A stretch of DNA of 64,000 nucleotides. Source: Fragilariopsis cylindrus CCMP1102 (Eukaryota; Bacillariophyta; Bacillariophyceae; Bacillariales; Bacillariaceae). A program made the translations under genes and the position numbers. The notes below the pieces were generated by a model. It did not search any database and was not told the origin of the DNA. It was given only the letters and a program-made list of their open reading frames with translations. Shown piece after piece: positions 9,928 through 21,081 of this stretch (position 1 is the first letter of the stretch; each line of letters starts with the position of its first letter). Where the stretch lies: the NCBI GenBank assembly GCA_900095095.1, contig FMBT01000363.1:124001-188000 (forward strand), written 5' to 3'.

Positions 9928-11334
9928 ATGATGCATAGTCAAAACAAAAATCAAAACTATCGACGACGACGTATAATAATACGACAACTTGAAGTTAATT
10001 ATGACGTCGATGATGGAACTTCGGCTCCTAGCAAATCAACAACAAGTACGGCAACAACAATAACAACACCTGATGATGGCATTGGTTTTCTAACACCAGG
10101 TGAACGTATTGGTGTAACAATAGGTTTTATAGTTTTACTACTAATAGGATTGTATTCCATGCTGATGTTTATCCGTATACGAAGAAGACGACAACCACAA
10201 CCACGAACAACAGGCATTAGTAGTAGTAAAAGTGGAAGCAATTGGACGATTGATACGATAACTAATATTTTCGGCGTGAGTAGTAATTACGACGATGAGG
10301 ACGGTGGTGGTGGTGGTGGTGGTAGTTTCGTTACGATCAATAGAAATGAAATGCCAGCAACTGCTAGAAGGACTTTGCATTTGATTACTGAGTTACCTCG
10401 TGCATACGACACTTCATCAGCATCATCGTCGTCGTCTTCATCGTCATCTTCGAGTAGTCAGGATTTATCTGCGAACAAAAATTATCTTCCACATCATTAT
10501 CAAATAGACAAAAACAGTCATTTAAATAAGTCTAGCAAGAGGAATGCGCTGCCTGCTCAAAAATTATCTACACGACGGGTGAAACAACAGCAACGAAATA
10601 AAAATATTGAACAGCAACAACAAAACCAACAACAACAAAATTCGGTCGTTACCGGGATTAGTACTACGCGTAGTACTGGAATGTCAACAATAACAAAGGA
10701 AAATAATGTCTACACACCCACAACAACTACAACTGCTGCAACAAATGTAACGTTCGAGAAAAACAACGAAACTGATTCTTCTAATTATACTACAAGCAGT
10801 AGTGCATACATGACGAATAATGAAGTAGTATTGGATCTGGATATGTACAACAACAACAACAACAAAAGAAACGGTACTTATAGTCCTATGTATGAATTAT
10901 CATCGGTTACACCATCATCCACACAATCGTTTTCACTAGCAAGTGTAGTACTCAATTCCATGCTACCAAAGGGAGCTCATCATATAATGAAAGATAAAGA
11001 TGATGCTGACATCAATCATGATGATGATATTGAAAGTAATGTTTATTATAGACATCAAGACGGTAAAAATGCATGTAGTTCACCAAAGCAACATACGCAT
11101 CCTTTCGATGAAGATTCTTCAGGTGATGGGGGTGATGCAGGTTTTAATGTCTCACGATCGACGACGATGACGACGACGACCGGTATTGGATTCAAGTCAT
11201 ATGGGCCAAGTCATGGATATGATGTATTTGCTGGTATTATTGAACAGAAAAAACAAGATAAGGAGAGAGGAATAGATGAATGTGATTATTTTCAAAAAGA
11301 AGAAGAAGATTCTGTTTTTGATGGTATTCAATAA
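9928..11334 (+). CDS. Single-pass membrane protein, unknown function
   Basis: A 468-residue intronless ORF that starts at the first of two ATGs. A basic N-terminus and a short acidic stretch are followed by one clear transmembrane segment at about residues 55-77 (IGVTIGFIVLLLIGLYSMLM), which is closed by a basic stop-transfer cluster, RIRRRR. The rest is low complexity: a Gly run, long Ser runs (SSSSSSSSSSSS), Gln runs and Asn runs, with no recognisable domain. By the positive-inside rule the long C-terminal part should face the cytosol. It converges with the transporter gene that ends at 11528. I do not recognise a family. Confidence 0.6.
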   Translation: MMHSQNKNQNYRRRRIIIRQLEVNYDVDDGTSAPSKSTTSTATTITTPDDGIGFLTPGERIGVTIGFIVLLLIGLYSMLMFIRIRRRRQPQPRTTGISSSKSGSNWTIDTITNIFGVSSNYDDEDGGGGGGGSFVTINRNEMPATARRTLHLITELPRAYDTSSASSSSSSSSSSSSQDLSANKNYLPHHYQIDKNSHLNKSSKRNALPAQKLSTRRVKQQQRNKNIEQQQQNQQQQNSVVTGISTTRSTGMSTITKENNVYTPTTTTTAATNVTFEKNNETDSSNYTTSSSAYMTNNEVVLDLDMYNNNNNKRNGTYSPMYELSSVTPSSTQSFSLASVVLNSMLPKGAHHIMKDKDDADINHDDDIESNVYYRHQDGKNACSSPKQHTHPFDEDSSGDGGDAGFNVSRSTTMTTTTGIGFKSYGPSHGYDVFAGIIEQKKQDKERGIDECDYFQKEEEDSVFDGIQ

Positions 11335-11527
11335 TGCATTTTGTCATTTATAGATACTATTTACTTATTTATATCATCATTTTTCTTGTTTTTACTTTCG
11401 TTCGTTCATTCATTCCTTCACTGCCATTTAGAATGTCCGAAATTCTTCCACTTTCTTTTATCGTTCTTTTCTTATCGTCATCGCCATTATCTTCGTTTCT
11501 ATAACGAGACTACATATATTGTTCTTC

Positions 11528-14500
11528 TTACGCGTCAAGTTCGACACTATCCTTGTCGACGATGTAATTATTGGATGCCGGATCATCTGTTTTACCTAAT
11601 TCATCAGACGGATCACCTGTTCCACCAATTTCTTCGTTGTCGTCGTCTTTCGCATCCACTTTCTTGTTCTCATCATCCTCAAAATTAGCCCAATATACCT
11701 TCCGTTCCTCGACGGTACCATCGTACGGATAATCATCAGGAATATCTTTAAGTGAACCATCTTGTGAAAACTTTTGAAAACCAATGAATAACATTGCAAA
11801 ACATACTGCAAAACATGCCCAACCAATAGCTTCAATATTTGGATTATTTGGTAGGTATGGTTTTATGATTGTTTGAATCATTTGAAATAAGAATAAACCA
11901 AAAGTTGCAGCGGGGATCATAAGATGAAAATCAAACCGACAACATAAGTATGCGGGACGTAACGAACGCATTCCTGATGTAGCTTTTTGAAGTGCATATT
12001 CAAGACGTTTAAAACCAAAATCAAAATTGAATACTGTAAAGTGTGATATTGTATGGGTTGTATCATTTTAAAAGCGACAATAAATCGATGGTGAGAAAAT
12101 TGACATAGGGAAGAAGAATTAAAGTACACAAACAAACAAACAATGTTTCGTAGTCTCTTTAAAATATACGTACCAATTGATTCCACAAAACAAACTAATA
12201 GTAGGAAATTAATACCAACAAAGAAATCAACACCATCTAAGATAAGATTACCTTTTGTGGTTGCATATGGCAAACCAATTAAAAAAGATACACTGCATGT
12301 AAACAAAGAAATAATCCATGTTCTTGGACGTTTCTCTTTTGGTATAAAATCTTCCACACTTGCTGTTAATGTTTCTGCCCAACAAAAACTAGAATCTAAT
12401 CCTAATGTAAATAACATAAAAAAGAACATTGCTGAAAATGCATTAGCAGCACCACCAAATGTTGGCATTGCAGATGCAATAACAATAAATGCTGTAATGT
12501 ACCGTATTAGTATCAGTATCGTATATCGCGTGTGATTATTGTGGTGAAGCGGTGAAGAAAGAGCGGGAGAGAATGAAAAAGGAAGAGATATTAGCGCTTG
12601 GTTTGTCTATACACAAGATAAACGATTCTAGATTCTCAATGCAATAGGTAAAATACATCGCGTGCAGTAATACAGCACAATAAATTAATGCCATCGCATT
12701 ATCAAAACGTCGCAAACAATAACAATAACAAAAACGAACGGACGACGAAAAAATATAATACATAACGCCACAACAACAACAACAACAACAACAAATAACA
12801 ACAACATACCTAATCCTTGTCCACCACTAGATGCAACTTCTGCAACATCTCTTCCTGATGTATATGCAATATTACCAACCATTGCAAATACAGCTAAACC
12901 AGATGCGAATGCAAATACTGTATTAGCAACCGATGTTATAATTGCTGCTCGATATACGTCTTCTGTTTTGGTGGTGGTAGCACTCAATGTAATTGCTGTA
13001 CCAAATCCAGGACTTAAACTAAACAAACATTGACTTAATGCATTGGCCCATACTTGGGCTTCACCTAATTTCGAAGCTTCAAATTTACCAATATAAAAGG
13101 AGATACCATCAACAGCACCTGGTAAAAATGCTGTACGAATAATTAATATGACCATTAATACTACTGGTGCACAGACTGTCACATATGTAATATCCGCTAA
13201 TATTGATTTCCCAAAACTAATACTGAAAAATACCACAATCCAGACAAATAATAACGATCCAACTAATGACCATTGCATAGATAATCCATCCACCTCTTCT
13301 AAACTACTACTCACACTACCATCAGTATCATCTGAAAATACTGTTTCCTTCAAACCTAATACATGTTCCGTCCAATATCCTTCACTACCACTAGGATGAA
13401 TAGTCCATGGTAATGGATCAGAACATGACCCAACTGGGTTGTGTGTCAGATTAGAAAGATTCGTAAAGTTTACATGTTAGATTGAATGGAAATTTGTGAA
13501 AGGTAATATATACGTGACTGGTATGTGTTTTACTTCGTGATAGAACAATTGTTGCAGAGAGAACTTACTCATATATGGTACAGTATAACCAATAATCATG
13601 ACAAAGTATGATTGTGCTATCGTGTTGTGTCGAATTTGAATTTGAGACGTTGTCAATGTCGTGTTTGTTTTATTATACGGCGGTTATTCGGTATTGACAC
13701 GAAAAGGCGAGAACAATAACGGGACAAAGAAAATGCAGGTAGGTAGATTGGGTTAGACGAAAATATAGCAACAACCAAAAAAAGCATTCATTATCGTTAG
13801 AAGATGATTGAGACGAGTCGGGTTATGTTATTGACGAATGACAATCAATTCTAATTAAATATTCAATTACAGTTACACAATAAGCAGTAACGTAACGTAC
13901 CAATCAATAACATCACAAATTGACTAATAGCTAATCCTTGATATCTTGGTTTGATATATTGCCATGCATTTGCAGCATGTAATCTTAAATATTGTCCTAA
14001 GATCATTTCATACATAAATAATGGTGTTGCAACAAAGATTGTACAAATTATATATGCTGTAGTTGGAGTGGGAGATAAAATATAGAGAAGCAGTAAGATA
14101 CAGATAGAGAGTTTTGAGACGAGAAAAAAGGCACACAACACACCACATACACGACACACACAAAGTCAAAGAAGCAACTGTAATATAATAGACGTAATAA
14201 AACGTACCAAATAAACTAGCCGAACCACCATCTTGCGCAATAACATAACAAAATCTCCATACATTACCAATACCAATTGCATATCCAATTAAACTAAATA
14301 AATATTGGGTGGAGGTCCAATTTTGTACTGATTTACCACCGTAATCAGTTTCAGCAATAGTGGTACTGTCTTCTTCTCCTTTCTTCGAAGGAACTACTGC
14401 TTCTTCAACAGCTTCAAGATTTTCAATACCACCACCATATTTACGTTTCATTAAATTGACAAGATAAATACATAAATAAACAAATGGACCGATACCCCAT

Positions 14501-14553
14501 AAGATAACCAATGTTAATGTACCACTCCAGGATACCTTTGTTTCGTCACTCAT
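11528..14553 (-). CDS. Neurotransmitter:sodium symporter (SLC6) family transporter, six exons
   Basis: Exons on the minus strand: 14553-14208, 14056-13901, 13616-13569, 13433-12810, 12491-12174 and 12033-11528, giving 665 residues. Every splice restores family sequence: exon 1 ends in the signature YLFSLIGYAIGIGNVWRFCY, exon 2 gives TPLFMYEMILGQYLR, exon 4 has WANALSQCLFSLSPGFGTAI, and exon 5 has GLAFIVIASAMPTFGG and FFFMLFTLGLDSSF. These are the Na+/substrate-site helices of the LeuT fold. Members couple Na+ (and often Cl-) entry to uptake of amino acids or amines. An extra hydrophobic segment (LTLVILWGIGPFVYLCIYLV) precedes the core, and the C-terminus is acidic and disordered. All five introns are phase 1. 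The substrate cannot be assigned. Confidence 0.85.
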
Positions 14554-15440
14554 AATGGTGCTTGATCTTTTCTTTTTCTTTTGCTTTATTGTCGTGTTGT
14601 GACGTCTATTATAAAATCACTCAACACAATGGATTTTATGAATGTTGTGTGTGAGCTTTTTTAATGCTTTTATTTGCTGGTGTCGTCTTTTTTGTTGTTG
14701 TTGGATCTTGTTGCTTCCGATTCTTTTTTTTGAACGGCAGAGAATGTAATTCTAAAATTTATGTGTCAGTGGTTCAGTGTCAAGAAATCAAAGAACTTCA
14801 AGTCAAGCAGCCGTCAAAACTTCTCTCAAGTAGAACGATCGGACGGTAAGTTAGAACGACAATGAATGCTTCTTATTTTCAATACTGTATACGTAAGTGA
14901 TTTACTCTCTTTTGTGAAGGAAAAAACAACAACACTACGGTACGACGAACTATTCTGTTCTCTTTTTTATTTTTTAAGAACATAAAAGAAATCGATTGTT
15001 TTTCTTTGATAAGCCCGTTTTTTGTCTTGCATTTAACGTATTTGAAAGAATGTAATTCTGAGTGCGAACTGAATGAATGAGAGGTCCTGTTTCAAAAAAA
15101 AATGATCATTATTTAATTGTATTTGCTCTCGTCACAAGTCGAAGAACCTTCAACCCCGAAATGCTGAAATTCTATACAGCAGGAGAAAAATCTACGACTT
15201 GGAATTAGAATAGTATCCTAGACCAGATTAGAGATACTATATCTCGCTTGTATACTGTATCATATCGCTTTGGCGTCAGGTTGTTATTTTACAGTATCAA
15301 GCCACGACTAAAATGGTGTCAACAACAACAACAATAGTTATACATTGCCTGTCTAACAGCATATAGTACCGATACCATAATCTACTTTCTTTGATCTACT
15401 ATATTGCTCTTTTTTGCACAACATCTCGCAGAAAAAGATC
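14554..15440. other. Divergent intergenic region, nothing recognised
   Basis: This lies between the SLC6-family gene and the secreted protein gene, so both promoters should be here. It holds T-rich and A-rich tracts and short ORFs only. Confidence 0.6.
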
Positions 15441-16298
15441 ATGCTTCTCCTACTGCTACTTTTGCAACTACCATTCATGGTTCTTGCTGATGATGCGATG
15501 ACGAATTGGACATGGTCCGGAAGCTCCATAGAAGATGACTGGTGCTACAACGATTACAAAGGTGTGATGTGGGAGTTCTTCAATGACGACTACCTCTCGA
15601 CTGTGCCAATTCTCAACGGCAATATTCAGATCGAAATCAATGGACAATCTATTGCCGCCGACCAAAAGTTCGTCACGTTGCAGTATATGCCACCCTACAT
15701 TGATATGAATATTACTACCACAAATGATTTCGAAGGTGCAATCAAGGGTATCTTCAATGAAGAGGGGATGACGGGGTGGTCTGTAATTCGTCCATATCAA
15801 GAGCTTCCTATCCAATATAGCTATGTATATGGTACGCCAATAGACCAACCCTTTCAACTGGACATTCTCCATGTCATTGCCGACAAAAAGGCGAAAACCT
15901 GTAATGTATCTCGTTTTCATACGATTTATGTTACGGTTCAACATCTTGCACTGCCTGAGATTGGTACTTTCGAGGCATGCAATATCTGTAACAATGATAC
16001 ATACCACAGAATGGACTGGAATGAGAATGGATACATTGAGCAATTTGGCTACCGAGCCGAATGTCCTGAAATGCAACGGATTGCTCTCGACGGCCGTCTT
16101 TCCGAGAAAAACTGCCTAGAGCTAGTAGAAGACAATCCTGGTACAAACGAGGGGAGAGCATGCACCTGTCTTTATTCATACAACAAGACACGAGAAGAAG
16201 AGCAGAGAGATTGGAAAGAGAGTGGTGTCAAGGCGTTTACTCCTGTTGTTGAGTCCGTGGTATTGCTTTGGCTTATTACTGCATTCCTTTTCTACTAA
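15441..16298 (+). CDS. Secreted protein with probable GPI-anchor signal
   Basis: The ORF can be extended upstream to a TTG at 15414, but the first ATG is 15441, giving 285 residues. A strong signal peptide (MLLLLLLLLQLPFMVLA) is followed by a mature chain that has several N-glycosylation sequons and about ten Cys, including C-N-I-C and C-T-C pairs. The last ~18 residues are hydrophobic (VVLLWLITAFLFY) and end the protein, the form expected of a GPI attachment signal. No known domain is recognised. The sequence is free of the Asn/Ser runs seen in neighbouring proteins and its codons look richer in G/C, which suggests strong expression or a different origin. It is probably a cell-surface protein. 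Confidence 0.65.
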   Translation: MLLLLLLLQLPFMVLADDAMTNWTWSGSSIEDDWCYNDYKGVMWEFFNDDYLSTVPILNGNIQIEINGQSIAADQKFVTLQYMPPYIDMNITTTNDFEGAIKGIFNEEGMTGWSVIRPYQELPIQYSYVYGTPIDQPFQLDILHVIADKKAKTCNVSRFHTIYVTVQHLALPEIGTFEACNICNNDTYHRMDWNENGYIEQFGYRAECPEMQRIALDGRLSEKNCLELVEDNPGTNEGRACTCLYSYNKTREEEQRDWKESGVKAFTPVVESVVLLWLITAFLFY

Positions 16299-17111
16299 TC
16301 AATAGAATATCACTGAAGACATCGAAAGTGCTGTGAGGAATTTAATGACCAGTATGATTTCGATTCGAATACGCTTGAGGTTTTTGTGGTATCCGCGTGT
16401 CACGAACATTCGCACGTCGCTTCCTCACAACAATAGAACATGTGAATTATCTAGTGTGTGGCTAGATATTGACAAGAAAAGATATGTCGTTTGTACATTG
16501 TGTAGATGTAAAACAGCGTACCTCTATTGTCATGTCACCATGTCTCTCATTATTTATTGATTTATCTATGCAGTAGGGAAATATGAATAATATATACAGT
16601 CTCTTTAAGCATGTACCTCGAATAGCAGAGGTGTGACAATTGTATTTCAACATGAAACAGGCTTTCCAACTAATGTAGCATCTCTGCTGGTACTTCTGCT
16701 CCTACTACTACCGACGATAACGATGATACAATGAACAGCAGTAACCATGGTTGTGATATTTATATTTGTCCTCCTGGATTCCTGTGATGAAACGCACGTA
16801 CGCACTACTGTAGACTACATTGAAAATACATATAGGAGCAATTGGGACTATAAACTAGTAGTTGATATTATATTTTATCTTATAGCAATCGCTTTACTGT
16901 GTACACTGGAATCGTTTTCTTTTATGTAATACTACTACTACCTGCCCGTGCACTTTCTACTAACATCTTACTACTTTTTATTATCTTCGATTTATTATTT
17001 CATTTATTATTCCATTTATTATTCATTATTCGTTCCATCTCATCCTTTCAATACATAGATTATTTATTTATTTTATTTTATTTCATTCCTTATCCATTCA
17101 TTTCATTTCAG
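16299..17111. other. Convergent 3' intergenic region
   Basis: This is the 3' flank of two converging genes. It ends in a pyrimidine-rich stretch of TTTATTATTCC-like repeats (about 16970-17110). No gene is recognised; the short ORFs carry no motif. Confidence 0.6.
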
Positions 17112-18056
17112 CTAATTCGATTCAATTTCCGCTAATTTTGCACCATCTGCCATTAATTTTTCTGGCATGACAGATGAATGATGGTGTGCAATTTTCCATT
17201 CATTATCTTCAAAGATATATACGAATGTATATCGTCCAGCAACAACATCACCAGTGGCACCCATAGTAAATTCATATATACCAGCATCCTTACACCAATT
17301 TGGTGTATCAGATATTGTGACACCAGATTTAATAATACCCTGTGGTTTACTTTTTAAGAAATTTGTAAAATAATCTTCAATTCCTTCCGGTGTTGTTCTT
17401 GCTTCATCACTAACAGTTGGTAATAAAATTGCATCTTTTGAATATCGTGCTGCAACTTGTTTTGGATCTAATGTTGCTAATGCATCATTCCATAAATTAA
17501 ACAAATCACGTGTTTCTTTGGAAGAAATTTGTTGTCCCTTTGGCATAATTTCTTCAGGCATTTGTGACGAATGATGATGTGATATTTTCCATTCATCATC
17601 TTCAAGGATATAGGAAAATGTATATCGACCTTTCACTTTTGCACCAGTTGCACCTAATGTAAATTCATATAAACCATTATCTTGTGCCATCTTACCACAT
17701 TCGCCAATCTGGACGTAGCTTTCTAAAATTGTACCCTGTGGTTTACTTTTTAAAAAATTATTAAAATAATCTTTAATTGATTCATAATCATTCCGTGGTA
17801 CATCACTAACAGTTGGTAACAACAAAGCATTTTTGGAATACCGTTTGGCAACTTGATCACTATCTAATGTTGCTAATGCATCATTCCATAATGAAAATAA
17901 TCCTTGTACTTCTTTCTCAGAAATTGATACAGATGTTGTTGATCCAAATGAACGTGAGAATGCCGCTGACGACGACGACAATGCCGATGACGATGACGAA
18001 GCAACGTAACGGCGAGATGCAACACGAAGAAAGGATGTAGTAGTTAACAAGGACAT
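17112..18056 (-). CDS. Tandem NTF2/SnoaL-like (CaMKII-association-type) protein, organelle targeted
   Basis: A 314-residue intronless ORF. The first ~43 residues are Ser/Ala/Arg-rich with no acidic residues (SLLTTTSFLRVASRRYVASS), typical of a mitochondrial presequence. Two homologous ~125-residue domains follow, at about residues 47-168 and 183-304, each with LFxLWNDALATLD, YSKxAxLLPTVSD, DYFxNFLKSKPQG, YEFTxGATG, GRYTFxYIxEDxEWKIxHHHSS and MPE. This is the NTF2-like fold of the CaMKII association domain and SnoaL/DUF4440 families, which bind small molecules or oligomerise. The linked duplication would supply both halves of a dimer in one chain. The three TGACGTCA sites at 18332-18478 lie upstream. 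The ligand is unknown. Confidence 0.8.
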   Translation of the reverse strand: MSLLTTTSFLRVASRRYVASSSSSALSSSSAAFSRSFGSTTSVSISEKEVQGLFSLWNDALATLDSDQVAKRYSKNALLLPTVSDVPRNDYESIKDYFNNFLKSKPQGTILESYVQIGECGKMAQDNGLYEFTLGATGAKVKGRYTFSYILEDDEWKISHHHSSQMPEEIMPKGQQISSKETRDLFNLWNDALATLDPKQVAARYSKDAILLPTVSDEARTTPEGIEDYFTNFLKSKPQGIIKSGVTISDTPNWCKDAGIYEFTMGATGDVVAGRYTFVYIFEDNEWKIAHHHSSVMPEKLMADGAKLAEIESN

Positions 18057-18241
18057 GATTAAGATTTGATGATTGATTCTGTTTTGAATTTGTATTTGTT
18101 TTCGTTTTGGTTTTGGTTTGTTTGTTTTGGATTTATATTTTATGTGATATCAATTGTCATGAATTAAGTTAGGTGTATGATAAAATTCTTTGTGTGTAAA
18201 AAAAGGCTCTTAAAATAATTTTATTGCTTTGAGTTCACGTT

Positions 18242-18478
18242 AAAAAAGTTGGATCTTCCGGAATAAGATTTTATTTTATTTTTTCACACGATTGCTTGCT
18301 TTGCTTCCTTACTTATTTTGAGTCCTTTATATGACGTCAGCATAGTATTTGGAACGAAAAAAAGTTGGATCTTGCTTTACTTCTTACAGTACTACCATGC
18401 TTTTGAGTCATATACGTGACGTCATTATACCACGCATCTTGCTTCTTCAACATTCACAACATGCATACTATGACGTCA
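18242..18478. promoter_or_regulatory. Duplicated promoter module with three TGACGTCA sites
   Basis: Perfect TGACGTCA palindromes occur at 18332-18339, 18417-18424 and 18471-18478. The surrounding sequence is duplicated: AAAAAGTTGGATCTT occurs at about 18244 and 18359, and a TTGCTTT-CTTC-TTAC ... TTTTGAGTC ... TGACGTCA module occurs at about 18296-18340 and 18372-18424. The region lies between divergent genes, about 275-420 bases from the NTF2-like ATG and 350-495 from the S51-like ATG. In diatoms, paired TGACGT-type sites are known CO2/cAMP-responsive elements bound by bZIP factors; a role here is inferred. Confidence 0.6.
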
Positions 18479-18825
18479 CGAACAAAGCGAACTCTCGTAA
18501 ACCTCCTAGAATTTTACGGTAATAATGTGTATCATGAATCGAATCAAACGAATGAATCTTGAATGAATCAATCAACCAATTAATCGAATGAATCGACAAA
18601 TCAAATAATAATCAAACGTGGAAGAATGTAAGGATCGCGCACTGACTGACGAAGGTCGTACAATACAGAAAAGAAAAACAAAACTGATGCCATCTAACTT
18701 ATCATCATTGCTTCATCAATATTCACATGCTATAATACTGCATGTAGTACTGTAACTATCACAAAATACAGTAGCAACGCCGAGCTACAAAGACTTGGTT
18801 ATAACTGCTGCAAAGGACAACCGTT

Positions 18826-20313
18826 ATGACAACTTTCAGGATGAGCAGTTGCAATTGCAATAGTAGTAGTAGTAGTAGTAGAAGGTCGACGATGATGATC
18901 ACGATATTTGTCGGGCATTCAATAATAATGGCAATAATAATACTCATCGGGGGTGTAGATTCCTTCACGGCTAATTACCATCAACCCTCAACAATTACTA
19001 CAACTAGAAAAAGATGTTATAATCAGCGTTATGATAATAAGCTACTTCCATCATGTCGACGTCGTCGTCTTCGTCGTCTTAGTCATCATCAGAAGAATCA
19101 TTTCCATCTAACGCGACACTACTCATCATCAATGGATCAAAATAATAATTCAATAATAAGAAACAGCAGTAATAACGCTGTAGTTGACGACGACGACAAT
19201 GAAAATAATGATGGTACAGAAACGAATGTAGAACAGCAACAACCACAATCAGTATCAGTATCAGAAGTAGTTGGAGAACGTTACATCTGTTTATTTGATA
19301 ACTACAACAAAGTAAAAGGTTCCTACTTTAATGCATTATTTGATCAAATGTTGGATCAGACAAGATTTGAATATAAAAATATGATAGTTTGTACAACGCA
19401 TACTGATATTCAAAATATTATTATAGATAATGACAATGACAATGACAATGACGACGACGGCATCCACAAAGATGGTGATGAAACAACATCAATATCGACA
19501 ACGACAACGACAACAAAGATACTAGCGTCAATGTTCGATGAATTAAAATTATCATTAGATTTAAAGGAAAGACCTGAATTATTTATTATGGATGACTGGA
19601 ATCCCTTAAAAATACAGGAACGATTTTCAGTTTCATCTGATAGTCGATCGCCGCCGCCATCAATTATATGGTTATATGGGAATTATAATGCCTTACATAC
19701 ACGACACTTATTAAGAACAAGTGGATTTGATAAATATATACAAACACAATGTGCATCATCATTCTCATCGACTACATCATCGAATCCTAGCACCAGTATG
19801 TTTATCGGTGAAGGAACCGGTGCATTATGTGCTAGTTATACAATGGATATTGCCGTTTCAATTTCAAAAGAAGGTGGTGGTAATAATAATAATGATCGAA
19901 TTCAAAACGCTGTTGTACCAGAATTACAAAAATTCGGACTACAATTAATATACGACGGCAGTAGTGATAATAATGATAGTAATAATAACAATTTTGATAT
20001 CGATATACAAAATTTAAAAGATGATCAAGTATTCGTTTGGTCACAACAACAACAACAACAACAACAAGACGAATCTGACTATTCGACTGCAACTGCAACT
20101 CCAACTGCAACTGCAACTGCAACTAAATTTATTATCACACCATCAAAAAGAGGAACAATAGAAAAATATGAAACACCGAATCAATTACCACCGTTATTTA
20201 TAGTAACAAATGATGATAATAAGGAAGGTGTACAATGTAATGGTGAACCATCTATCGATCCCTCACGATCCATACAAACACAAGATATTGGTGAATCAGA
20301 GGAATGGTGGTAA
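18826..20313 (+). CDS. Peptidase S51-like protein, probably plastid targeted, catalytic Ser absent
   Basis: A 495-residue intronless ORF. The N-terminus is basic/Ser-rich and then has a hydrophobic signal core ending in GGVDS-FTA, which fits the diatom bipartite plastid presequence with Phe at +1 after cleavage. The core (about residues 150-360) resembles dipeptidase E/cyanophycinase proteins: IIWLYGNYNALHTRHLLRTS matches the segment before the nucleophile elbow, which here reads GEGTGAL at residues 328-334 instead of G-x-S-A-G. The Ser position is Gly330. Asn, Asp and Gln runs are inserted between conserved blocks. It is likely a non-peptidase relative, although a wrong family assignment is possible. 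Its promoter is shared with the divergent NTF2-like gene. Confidence 0.55.
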   Translation: MTTFRMSSCNCNSSSSSSRRSTMMITIFVGHSIIMAIIILIGGVDSFTANYHQPSTITTTRKRCYNQRYDNKLLPSCRRRRLRRLSHHQKNHFHLTRHYSSSMDQNNNSIIRNSSNNAVVDDDDNENNDGTETNVEQQQPQSVSVSEVVGERYICLFDNYNKVKGSYFNALFDQMLDQTRFEYKNMIVCTTHTDIQNIIIDNDNDNDNDDDGIHKDGDETTSISTTTTTTKILASMFDELKLSLDLKERPELFIMDDWNPLKIQERFSVSSDSRSPPPSIIWLYGNYNALHTRHLLRTSGFDKYIQTQCASSFSSTTSSNPSTSMFIGEGTGALCASYTMDIAVSISKEGGGNNNNDRIQNAVVPELQKFGLQLIYDGSSDNNDSNNNNFDIDIQNLKDDQVFVWSQQQQQQQQDESDYSTATATPTATATATKFIITPSKRGTIEKYETPNQLPPLFIVTNDDNKEGVQCNGEPSIDPSRSIQTQDIGESEEWW

Positions 20314-21081
20314 GCTACTACCGTAGCTACCGTAAGCTACCGTAGCAGTAATTGAATTGATGTATTAGTGTAATTTGAGTTTTTATATATTATATATTAT
20401 TGTTATTGTTGACTTTTGTTAGGAATTTATAAAAAGCATATTAACAAGCTACTAAAATAAAGTAGCCTTCCACTTATTATATGGATGTTACTACTGATGT
20501 GCTGGCATAGCAGATCCCATTTGCACAGGTTAGCTATAGTAGCTTCATTACTCATGTTGTCGAAAAACAAGTAGTAGTGTGCTCTTCTTTTCACACTGGT
20601 GAACCCCTCCTCCCCCCCCCCCCCCCTCCCCTCCCATCACAAGATACTAAACTCTGTTTCATATGCTATATACACTAATGACCAAAGATTCTTGCTATTC
20701 TCTACAGCATATTTGTTGCTATTAATCATTTGAAGCCCCACCACTAGTACCTGATATGTTTTGTTGTGATTGTTGGCAAAGCATTTGACTCATTCGATTC
20801 AATTTGTTTTAAGTGCCTGTACGTACGTACGTTGCACGTCAAGCATGTCATCGGGCCCTAAGATATCGCCTTGTGTTGCTAAACGACGAAGTAAACATTT
20901 TTTTAAGCATCGTCGAATAAAAGAGATACGGTAGGTAGCTCTCTTCATTCGAATAATTGGAAGAAGACATCCAATATAGCCACATCAAGCAACAGACACC
21001 CCTGACATTTCTATTACGACAAGCGGATCGTACAGTAAAGTGCTGGTCAATCATTAAAATTACAAATTAATAACAATAATT
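20314..21081. other. Intergenic; poly-C tract
   Basis: This holds a palindromic CGTAGC-type cluster just after the stop (20328-20346), a tract of about 15 C inside a C-rich stretch (20605-20635), and CGTACGTACGTACG at about 20820-20832. No gene is recognised. Confidence 0.55.

Noticed and set aside
9980-10025. TATGACGTCGATG considered as another CRE site
   Set aside because: It is not the full TGACGTCA palindrome and lies inside a coding sequence.
15468-16076. 202-aa minus-strand ORF opposite the secreted protein
   Set aside because: The plus strand has a signal peptide, sequons and a C-terminal anchor signal; the antisense frame has none.
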